DNA of 11,510 nucleotides from Thioalkalivibrio nitratireducens. GTDB lineage: Bacteria; Pseudomonadota; Gammaproteobacteria; Ectothiorhodospirales; Ectothiorhodospiraceae. The notes beneath the pieces are model-generated. The model had not been told where the DNA came from, searched no databases, and worked only from the letters and a program-made list of their open reading frames with translations. This document shows, piece by piece, positions 1 through 5,253 of the stretch (the stretch's first letter is position 1; each line of letters starts with the position of its first letter). The position numbers and the translations under genes were made by a program. The DNA lies in assembly GCA_011390385.1 (NCBI GenBank), contig JAABSN010000101.1:1-11510 (forward strand), read 5' to 3'.

Positions 1-107
1 TTCACGTAGGTGCACCCACATTTCGGGATTACAAGATAGAACAGGCGTCCATCTGGGTCAGTGAAAAGACGGTTGAGCTGCTTCGATTTCCCGACGACCG
101 TGTTCAT
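1..107 (-). CDS. Sulfotransferase family protein, N-terminal fragment
   Basis: Only the first 35 codons are present; the gene runs off the left edge. From the ATG at 107-105 the product begins MNTVVGKSKQLNRLF and continues through TDPDGRLFYLVIPKCGCTYV. The segment FYLVIPKCGCTYV fits the entry strand and 5'-phosphosulfate-binding loop of PAPS-dependent sulfotransferases of the Sulfotransfer_2/HNK-1 type, where an IPK-C-x-C/S-T loop follows a hydrophobic strand near the N-terminus. Upstream on the minus strand, an AAGGG-like ribosome-binding site lies about 8 bases before the ATG. If correct, the enzyme transfers sulfate from PAPS to a sugar or other acceptor, which would suit the glycan genes in this window. 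The protease gene upstream on the same strand ends 123 bases away, so co-transcription is possible but not shown. The family call rests on one motif in a short fragment. Confidence 0.66.
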   Translation of the reverse strand, partial: MNTVVGKSKQLNRLFTDPDGRLFYLVIPKCGCTYV

Positions 108-230
108 CAATGAGACCCTTCTGCCGGTCGACGCGCGCTGTTGGAATCCGTGTAGCGAGTGAATACAGGGCAGTATGGCCGTTTTGGGTGCATTGTGTGG
201 GCAGGCTCGTTCCTGCCTGGCCTTTTGGCA

Positions 231-2210
231 TCACGCAACAGCGAACGGGTCATCGACGATACCGATCAGTTGAAAGGTGAAAGATCCTCCACCAGCCTCT
301 GTTGCCGAGGCATGATAGGCATCTGCAGCACTTTTTGCTGCAGCCAGGTTTGTGGCTGCTTGCGTTCCGTAGGCTTGCATGACGTCGCGCGCCGCCTCGA
401 CATCGGAGAGCCCGAGCACGGTTGCGAAATAGACCCCGAGATCGGCCTTGGCTGACAGGTAGGCGACATCCTCTGCGCTGCCACCATTCTTGGCGCCGCG
501 AATGATTTCGAGAACGAAAGTGCCTTCGCCGACAGTCCCGCTGGTCAGCGTATCCTGCCAGAATGCTGCACCGGCGGCATCCGGTGTGCGGCCGAGAACA
601 TTGGTGTAAACGGCATCCACGAACGCCGCGGGGTCATTCGAGTTCGGATAGAGCTCCTGGGTCTCGGGCTGATTGAAGAACAGGTTGGCGATCTCTTCGA
701 GCGAGGAATCTTCGGCCAGCTTGTCGGCCCAGAAATACAGGCCGAGACTGTCGGCCGCCCGGTTGAAGTAGGCGACATACATTTCAGTCAGGAGATCGAA
801 CTGGGCTGGGGACAGCGACACGAGACTTGCAACGTCTGTCAGATCGATTGTGGTATCGCTGAACTGGAGTTCCTCGATGTTGATGAGCGTGTCGCGTCCA
901 CCTGTTCCGTTTCGATCGAGGAGTGTCAGGGCGCCATTCGCCGCCAGCGACAAGGTGAAGTTGCTCGAGGCTGTCTCGACCACTGCTGTGTCCCGGCCCT
1001 CCAACCCGTCACGCGTCTCGTCGCCGGATACCAAGAGCAGGGTGTCATCGTTGGCGCTTGCGCCGCCTGGGTTCGACAATATGAAGTTGGTGGCGGTCAG
1101 CGGTGTTCCCGACTGACTGGTGTGAAAGACGTCCATGTAGCTGCCATCGGACAACGTAACGCGCGAGACATTCAGGAAGGGCTTGCTGATGGTCGCCAGG
1201 ACCTCCGAAACGCTGGCAAAGCCGCTATCGATCAGCTGTATGACTTCCCGAGCAACATCGAAATCGAGCACCCTGTTGCCGCCAGAGGCTGCACGCAGAA
1301 CGAAGGTGTCGACACCATCCCCCCCGAAGAGGACATCCGTACCCGAGCCGCCGTCCAGCGTATCGTTTCCATTGTTGCCCTGTATCTGGTCATCCCCGCC
1401 GCCACCCGACAACATGTCCGCGACCACGGTTCCAAAGATCGTCTCCCCGTTATCGGTCGCGATGGGAGGCTGTGTTCCTTGATGGGAAAAACCGGCGATC
1501 TCGTACCCGATGTCAGCCAGGATCGCTTTGTCGATATCGGTGGGGACCGTTCGGGTTCCAGTGGTCAATGATGGGTCCATCAGCACGGAGTCGTTGCGGA
1601 TGCCATCACGGACATGCTGGTCGGTGCTGGATTCGAGCGGGATGGGCTGCCCGTTGTTAACCTGGAGCGCATTGGGCCCATTGAAGGCACCACCGATATC
1701 GAACTGATCGAAAGCAGCTGAGGTCCCATGCCCGAGGATGTGTCCGATCTCGTGCAGGGCGACCGAGATGAAGTCGTTCTTTCCGAGCACGGGGCCGTCG
1801 ATGTCGAAGCTCCAGTTGCCGTCCAGATCGAACACGATCGTGCCGGCCCAAGGCTCAAAATCTGTCACGGGACCAGTTCCGCGAAAATCGCTGGTGATGC
1901 GTGCCGAAAAGACATCGCCTTGCGCGGAATACCCATCTGGCCCGGCGCGCCCGAGTGCGGTCTCAAGATGGCGCGCGCCGACGAAGACAAGCATGTCATC
2001 GATCGGCTCTGTGAGGGTTACCCTGCGCTCCGTGAAGCCGTCGCTCGGATCCCGGATCGTGAAGCTGATACCGGCTGGAACATCATCGAATTCATCCTGG
2101 ATAATGGATTCCCAGACGCCGGCAGCAGCGTCCAGCGCTGCCCGTCGAGCGGGGTCATCGAAGAACCCTTCTGTATCGAAGCGGTAATCGAATTTAATGG
2201 AGAAAGACAT
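231..2210 (-). CDS. Secreted-type RTX zinc metalloprotease with DUF4214 domain
   Basis: Predicted 659 residues from the ATG at 2210. A longer start at 2270 would add 20 residues, but the domain begins directly at MSFSIKFDYRF and a GGAA ribosome-binding site precedes 2210. Residues about 5-240 form a zincin domain: HEIGHILGH at 153-161 gives ligands H153 and H157 and catalytic E154. The usual metzincin third His position (163) is Thr. A later His (H199, in DQHV) followed by a Met-turn-like VLMDP (M211) and a DIGYE close resembles leishmanolysin (M8)-like bacterial proteases. RTX nonapeptides (GGGGDDQIQG, GNDTLDGGSG) span about 260-305. A DUF4214 domain occupies about 467-572, with two NRxxDxxGxxFW-like units at about 480 and 538. 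There is no N-terminal signal peptide; RTX repeats and the C-terminal location of the remaining signals fit type I secretion. No secretion genes are in the window. Likely an extracellular protease processing surface proteins; its substrate is unknown. Confidence 0.85.
   Translation of the reverse strand: MSFSIKFDYRFDTEGFFDDPARRAALDAAAGVWESIIQDEFDDVPAGISFTIRDPSDGFTERRVTLTEPIDDMLVFVGARHLETALGRAGPDGYSAQGDVFSARITSDFRGTGPVTDFEPWAGTIVFDLDGNWSFDIDGPVLGKNDFISVALHEIGHILGHGTSAAFDQFDIGGAFNGPNALQVNNGQPIPLESSTDQHVRDGIRNDSVLMDPSLTTGTRTVPTDIDKAILADIGYEIAGFSHQGTQPPIATDNGETIFGTVVADMLSGGGGDDQIQGNNGNDTLDGGSGTDVLFGGDGVDTFVLRAASGGNRVLDFDVAREVIQLIDSGFASVSEVLATISKPFLNVSRVTLSDGSYMDVFHTSQSGTPLTATNFILSNPGGASANDDTLLLVSGDETRDGLEGRDTAVVETASSNFTLSLAANGALTLLDRNGTGGRDTLINIEELQFSDTTIDLTDVASLVSLSPAQFDLLTEMYVAYFNRAADSLGLYFWADKLAEDSSLEEIANLFFNQPETQELYPNSNDPAAFVDAVYTNVLGRTPDAAGAAFWQDTLTSGTVGEGTFVLEIIRGAKNGGSAEDVAYLSAKADLGVYFATVLGLSDVEAARDVMQAYGTQAATNLAAAKSAADAYHASATEAGGGSFTFQLIGIVDDPFAVA
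1296..1433 (-). repeat. RTX-type Ca-binding repeats in the metalloprotease
   Basis: Residues 260-305 of the protease contain successive glycine/aspartate nonapeptides of the GGxGxDxhx type (LSGGGGDDQIQG, GNNGNDTLDG, GSGTDVLFGG, DGVDTFVL). In known RTX proteins these bind Ca2+ outside the cell and drive folding after type I secretion. The block is short, about four units, and degenerates towards residue 305. Confidence 0.8.
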
Positions 2211-2250
2211 CAGTGGTTTCCACGTCAGACATGCTGGCGCGGACAGGCTA

Positions 2251-2267
2251 GCACGCAAGCTGCGTGC
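2251..2267. repeat. 7-bp inverted repeat upstream of the metalloprotease
   Basis: GCACGCA, spacer AGC, TGCGTGC: a perfect 7-bp inverted repeat with a 3-base centre. It lies 41 bases upstream of the preferred protease start (2210), in the divergent region between the protease and the SciP-like regulator. It could be an operator or a small hairpin in the leader. If translation started at 2270 instead, it would lie inside the coding region. No regulator can be assigned. Confidence 0.35.
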
Positions 2268-2428
2268 CATGCATCACATCTGCTACCTGCAGCCGTGCTC
2301 CGGGACATGGTGAAGGAGCCACCTGCGCAGCGCGCCTGCCGCCATCCGTGGCCCAAGGATATGCACGTTACGCTTTCTTCATTGGGCACGGCTACAGCTG
2401 GCTGGCTCGGCATGAAGGACCCAAGCCC

Positions 2429-2680
2429 ATGATCCGCAACTCGGAATTGCCATTTCCTGCCGCAAATCTGCGCTGGACAGCGCGCCTCAAGGCAACCCTT
2501 GTCCATGCGCTTGATGATGAAACGCTATCGAGTGCGCAAGCATACGCGCTGTATGCGATTTCCGAAGAAGAAATCGCGCACTGGCGTATGGTGCTGCAGC
2601 GGGTTGGCATGCAGGGTTTGGCCGCCAAGTACTCGGTGAACTATCGTTCAACCCCGCCAAGCATCACGGACGTGGCCTAG
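2429..2680 (+). CDS. DUF1153 / SciP-like small DNA-binding regulator
   Basis: 83 residues from the ATG at 2429, chosen because GAAGGA (2414-2419) sits 9 bases upstream. The in-frame upstream ATG at 2264 and GTG at 2348 have no such site and would add compositionally odd sequence. The product resembles the DUF1153 helix-turn-helix family that includes SciP, the inhibitor of CtrA-dependent transcription in Caulobacter. An LPFP segment (residues 7-10) replaces the family LPPP. RWTARLKATLVHAL (15-28) matches the RWxxRRKAxVVxAV helix, and AYALYAISEEEIAHWRMVL (38-56) followed by GMQGL (60-64) matches the ERYxLSxEEFxxWQ region and RxGxxGL tail. It is slightly shorter than SciP (about 93 residues) and lacks the N-terminal GPxGxPL stretch. 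Several basic positions of SciP are not conserved, so it may be a divergent paralogue and not the cell-cycle SciP itself. A CtrA-type box lies about 1.2 kb away. Confidence 0.72.
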   Translation: MIRNSELPFPAANLRWTARLKATLVHALDDETLSSAQAYALYAISEEEIAHWRMVLQRVGMQGLAAKYSVNYRSTPPSITDVA

Positions 2681-3564
2681 AACAAATCGCCCCGTCGAAA
2701 CGTCTGCACGCCAGGCCCGAGGCTCTTCCAATCGGCATCATCCGTGGCATGCGTGTCGGCGCGTTCTGCATTCGCTTCTTTCAGGATCAGCCGCAGGCCC
2801 ACGAGGAAATCGTCGCTGGTCTCGCCACGAAGTGTCTCGCCCACGTCGCCCCTGATGATTCCTGCACGCCGAAAGGCAGCTTCGATGGCCAGGTCGTAAC
2901 CGCTGGCTTGTTCTCCAATGAGCTTGAACCAGACTGCCTGTATGGGGGCTGCGCGCTGGCGCGATCCGGCAAAGTCGCCGGTCAAGACCGCCGGGCTCTG
3001 GCCCATGCCACGCACGGTGCATCCATAGGAGATATCGACACCGAAGGGTCGCCCTGGCCAGTTGACCGAGAAGCCTTCAATACGCGTCGTCCCGCTTGCG
3101 CTGCCAAGCCAGTTCCCTGGCGCACTCGTGACATCGCCTGCGCGCTCCACATGTCCAGATAGCTTGACAAGTGAAGCTGTGCTCGATGATGCCGTCGGCC
3201 CCATGCTCTGCCCGGAGACCGGAGCGCCATCCAACTTCTGCACCTCGACAGCCACTTTCCGCTCGGGAAAGGACCTTGGAATATACAGAGTCAGCGTGAT
3301 GGCCGTCTCTTCCTCGCCCGATACATAGACAACAGCCATTTCGCCGTACGCACTCAGTGTAACCTGACCGCCTTGTCTTGGTCCCACGATCTCGATGGAT
3401 CCAGGAGCTCCAGGCAGCTGCATCAGCACCATCTTCGGCAGGTCGCGCTCCCCTTCACACAGGTAGCGAAACACATGAAAACCAGGCGCAATGGGGATCG
3501 GCTTGCTCTGCATCCGTGGCAAGTCTGTCTTGAAGGAAGTCGCCACCTTGGAACTCCGAGTCAT
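2677..3564 (-). CDS. Uncharacterised protein with three ChW-like tandem repeats
   Basis: 295 residues from the ATG at 3564; the ribosome-binding site is weak (AGG, 8 bases upstream), and an internal ATG at 3513 is a possible alternative start. I do not recognise the gene with confidence. Residues about 25-110 are rich in alternating hydrophobic residues, suggesting a beta-sandwich. After a Ser/Thr-rich linker (115-133), residues 136-262 contain three repeats: the segments GHVERAG/CTVRGMG/AAFRRAG, WLG/FAG/LRG and IEGFSVNW/IQAVWFKL/LVGLRLIL recur every 45-47 residues. This spacing, the central Gly and the closing hydrophobic strand loosely resemble clostridial hydrophobic (ChW) repeats, but the diagnostic Trp is missing from most positions. 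There is no signal peptide or membrane segment. The stop codon overlaps that of the converging SciP-like gene. A surface or glycan-related role is a guess from the neighbours. Confidence 0.7.
   Translation of the reverse strand: MTRSSKVATSFKTDLPRMQSKPIPIAPGFHVFRYLCEGERDLPKMVLMQLPGAPGSIEIVGPRQGGQVTLSAYGEMAVVYVSGEEETAITLTLYIPRSFPERKVAVEVQKLDGAPVSGQSMGPTASSSTASLVKLSGHVERAGDVTSAPGNWLGSASGTTRIEGFSVNWPGRPFGVDISYGCTVRGMGQSPAVLTGDFAGSRQRAAPIQAVWFKLIGEQASGYDLAIEAAFRRAGIIRGDVGETLRGETSDDFLVGLRLILKEANAERADTHATDDADWKSLGPGVQTFRRGDLF
2779..3159 (-). repeat. Three tandem 45-47-residue protein repeats
   Basis: Coding repeats inside the 2677-3564 gene. Aligned landmarks are G143/G188/G235, the W-L-G / F-A-G / L-R-G triplets at 152/198/245, and the I/L-x-x-F/V/L strand at 162/208/254. 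The repeats are visible in protein but diverged in DNA, so they are old duplications. Confidence 0.6.
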
Positions 3565-3845
3565 CGAAAAGCCTATATAAAAGTAGCTTGGTAATGTCGG
3601 GCGGTCTCTTGTGAGTCAAGCCACGTCAGCTTTGCGGTTGATGGAGACGCCCACGTTGCGTGGGAGGCGCTCAAACCTCGTGCGGACATGGTCTCGGTCT
3701 CCTTAGGCAACCTACAACGACCGGCACTCTGACCGGGCCGAGAGGTGCGTCGCGCAGCTCTCCAAAGCGCCCACGGCATGCCCTGCCTTGCCTGAAAATA
3801 AGGCGCATGTGGACCCTGGGGCAGGTTCATGCTGCTGACGCATAA

Positions 3846-3871
3846 AATTCACAACAAAGTTGTTGAGATTT
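3846..3871. promoter_or_regulatory. 26-bp imperfect dyad, possible operator
   Basis: The core CAACAA-AG-TTGTTG (3852-3865) is a perfect 6-bp inverted repeat. Extending outward, 10 of 12 positions per arm pair across 3846-3871. It ends 14 bases before the CtrA-type box and about 140 bases before the RTX start codon. The symmetry and AT-rich composition suit a dimeric transcription factor. It has no following T-run, so it is not a terminator. The cognate regulator is unknown. Confidence 0.4.
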
Positions 3872-3885
3872 GCGTGGGGCGCGGG

Positions 3886-3900
3886 TTAACAGGCGATTAA
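3886..3900 (+). promoter_or_regulatory. CtrA-type binding box
   Basis: TTAACAGGCGATTAA is a perfect TTAA-N7-TTAA match to the full CtrA consensus, followed by C as in the extended TTAAC form. CtrA is the master cell-cycle response regulator of alphaproteobacteria. The box lies about 110 bases upstream of the RTX/DUF4214 start codon. Its distance (about 70 bases) from the AT-rich -10-like patch is longer than for a CtrA site overlapping a -35, so the true start site may be nearer the box, or the site may act from upstream. Chance occurrence is possible but low in high-GC DNA. Confidence 0.55.
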
Positions 3901-3910
3901 CGGTCAACCT

Positions 3911-3923
3911 GACTCGTCGACTC
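3911..3923. promoter_or_regulatory. Paired GANTC (CcrM-type methylation) sites
   Basis: GACTC at 3911-3915 and again at 3919-3923, separated by 3 bases, lie 10 bases after the CtrA-type box. GANTC is methylated by CcrM in alphaproteobacteria, and promoter GANTC sites influence GcrA- and CtrA-dependent genes. Two more (3558-3562 and 3613-3617) lie at the other end of the region. The motif is certain; its regulatory role is inferred. Confidence 0.45.
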
Positions 3924-4007
3924 GGCCCGGTGCGCTTTGCGGCCGCCCAGTAGACCTGTCCATATATTAATAAAATTCAGCGCGTTAGTAGGGCTCGGGG
4001 GTACAAA

Positions 4008-5192
4008 GTGTCTTATGAAACTACAGGTGATGCGGTCGTCAGCGCGGTTGAGGGTTCCGACCTTCCAGCGAGCTTGAAGAGCGCAATCAGCAACCTTCTA
4101 AGTGGCGGTGGTCTTACCCCGCTCTCGGATCCATTAACTGCTGGTGAGGTCACCTTTTCGGGCAACCTTCCCACCAACCTGCGGGTGACGAACATCAAGC
4201 AGGGCGGTGACTACAACGCCTCGCCCTCGAACGACGTCGTTTTGTTCGACACGGGCGAAGACGTGCGTCTGCAAATCACGGTTCCGGGCCCGATCAACTC
4301 CGACGGCTCCCCGTCTGACCCGGTGCGGGTCGTTGTGGTGCTCGGCAACGGCAACGACGTCATCAACTTTGCCTCTTCCGGGAATGCACTCGCCGGAAAC
4401 CGGTCGGCATTTGACGAAGAAGGGTCTTCGGCAGGCAGCACGATCGATGGTGCAGCTGGCAACGACTCGATCACCGCGACGAGCGGTGACGACTTCGTGC
4501 TCGGCGGGATCGGTGACGACAGCATCTTCGGCGGCTTTGGTGCCGACACGATCGACGGTGGCCAGGGTAACGATACGATCATTGCTGGTGGTGGTGACGA
4601 CCTCATCCTCTTCTCCTCGGGCAATGACACGATCGATGGTGGCGCCGGCTTCGACCAGCTGTCGGTTGGCGATGCGAAGTCGAGCTTCACGATCAGCGTT
4701 GCGGACGGCAGCCTCGTGTTCACCAACACCGCAACCGGCGATGTCACGCAGGCCAAGGGCACCGAGTTCGTCAGCTTCGCAGATGGCGGAATTGCACTGG
4801 CCCTGGGCGATCAGGAACAGGCTGCAGTCGCACGGCTCTACGAAGCGCTTCTGGAACGCGGAGCAGATGCTGCGGGCCTCGAGTACTGGGCGAACCTTGT
4901 CGAAGAAGGCACTCTGGATCTCAACCAGATCACCGAGTTCTTCCTCAGCTCTGGCGAGTTCCAGTCCAGCACGAATGCAGACCTTTCGGACCAGGCATTC
5001 ATGCAGTTCCTGTATCAGGAGGCCTTCAACCGGACGGCCGACGATGCCGGCCTCAACTTCTGGACTTCGGTGCTCGAGCAGGGTCAGCTCTCGCGGGCAG
5101 AAGTTACCACGCTCTTCGTGGAACACTCCGAAGCAGTCGATGCCTTCGACTACATCCAGATTGTTGGAAACAACAACGTCGACTTCACCTAA
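4008..5192 (+). CDS. RTX-repeat DUF4214 surface protein, probably type I secreted
   Basis: 394 residues starting with GTG at 4008; upstream in frame there is only a stop (3951-3953) and no other standard start. A GGGGG stretch (3997-4001) is the only ribosome-binding-site candidate. The N-terminal 110 residues are of unknown fold and there is no signal peptide. Residues 145-218 carry RTX repeats (GAAGNDSITA, GGIGDDSIFG, GGFGADTIDG, GGQGNDTIIA, SSGNDTIDGG), which bind Ca2+ in known families. A DUF4214 domain covers about 272-372 with two units, LLERGADAAGLEYW (281-294) and AFNRTADDAGLNFW (339-352), each of the form RxxDxxGxxxW. The protein is acidic and nearly free of Cys, as is common for exported surface proteins. 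It is monocistronic by its own strong terminator and sits directly before glycosyltransferase genes. It shares RTX plus DUF4214 architecture with the nearby metalloprotease but lacks a catalytic domain. A structural or S-layer-like role is inferred. Confidence 0.85.
   Translation: MSYETTGDAVVSAVEGSDLPASLKSAISNLLSGGGLTPLSDPLTAGEVTFSGNLPTNLRVTNIKQGGDYNASPSNDVVLFDTGEDVRLQITVPGPINSDGSPSDPVRVVVVLGNGNDVINFASSGNALAGNRSAFDEEGSSAGSTIDGAAGNDSITATSGDDFVLGGIGDDSIFGGFGADTIDGGQGNDTIIAGGGDDLILFSSGNDTIDGGAGFDQLSVGDAKSSFTISVADGSLVFTNTATGDVTQAKGTEFVSFADGGIALALGDQEQAAVARLYEALLERGADAAGLEYWANLVEEGTLDLNQITEFFLSSGEFQSSTNADLSDQAFMQFLYQEAFNRTADDAGLNFWTSVLEQGQLSRAEVTTLFVEHSEAVDAFDYIQIVGNNNVDFT
4440..4658 (+). repeat. 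RTX nonapeptide repeats in the DUF4214 surface protein
   Basis: Residues 145-217 form about seven consecutive Gly/Asp-rich nonapeptides (G-G-x-G-x-D-x-h-x). The DNA repeats recurring elements such as acgatcgatggtg and ggtgacgac. Such blocks fold as a calcium-loaded parallel beta-roll outside the cell in characterised RTX proteins. Confidence 0.85.
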
Positions 5193-5209
5193 GTTGACCA
5201 ACACACAAG

Positions 5210-5239
5210 AAAGAGCGGGCTCACGCCCGCTCTTTTTTT
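5210..5239 (+). terminator. Strong intrinsic terminator after the RTX gene
   Basis: AAAGAGCGGGC (5210-5220), loop TCAC, GCCCGCTCTTT (5225-5235): a perfect 11-bp stem with a GC-rich core, running into seven T (5233-5239). It lies 17 bases after the RTX stop and ends only 14 bases before the first codon of the glycosyltransferase gene. Confidence 0.92.
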
Positions 5240-5253
5240 GTGCTTAATACGTC

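Larger units (their letters stand above)
3565..4007. other. 443-bp intergenic regulatory region
   Basis: This lies between the start of the minus-strand ChW-like gene and the start of the plus-strand RTX gene, so it should hold divergent promoters. Frames here show short ORFs only (for example 85 codons at 3573-3830, minus), with no recognisable product and no good ribosome-binding site; I treat it as non-coding. Contents from left to right: GAGTC at 3613-3617; a 6-bp perfect hairpin CCCACG-TTG-CGTGGG at 3650-3664; the dyad at 3846-3871; the CtrA-type box at 3886-3900; two GACTC sites at 3911-3923; and an AT-rich patch at 3962-3977 (TATATTAATAAAAT) that could serve as a -10 region for the RTX gene. 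No convincing -35 precedes that patch, in keeping with an activator-dependent promoter. Confidence 0.6.

Noticed and set aside
200..217. Hairpin GGCAGG-CTCGTT-CCTGCC just after the protease stop as a terminator
   Set aside because: On the minus strand no T-run follows the stem, and the stem is only 6 bp; too weak to annotate as an intrinsic terminator.
1728..2432. 234-codon open frame on the plus strand opposite the metalloprotease
   Set aside because: It lies opposite the zinc-binding region of the protease; no ribosome-binding site and no family features.
3594..3622. TTGACT (minus strand, near 3614-3619) as -35 of the ChW-like gene
   Set aside because: The TATATA candidate is about 34 bases away, too far for a -10 partner, and the sequence 17 bases downstream (CATTAC) is a poor -10.
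3573..3830. 85-codon minus-strand open frame in the central intergenic region
   Set aside because: Rich in Arg, Ser and Trp with no hydrophobic core pattern or ribosome-binding site; it overlaps the likely leader of the ChW-like gene.
4440..4658. Regularly spaced DNA repeats as a possible CRISPR or minisatellite
   Set aside because: The periodicity is 27 bases in frame and encodes RTX nonapeptides; there are no unique spacers.
4134..5204. 356-codon open frame on the minus strand opposite the RTX/DUF4214 gene
   Set aside because: It mirrors the repetitive Gly/Asp codons of the RTX gene; the product is low in complexity (many Val, Asp, Arg) with no family motif, and the plus-strand product is clearly real.
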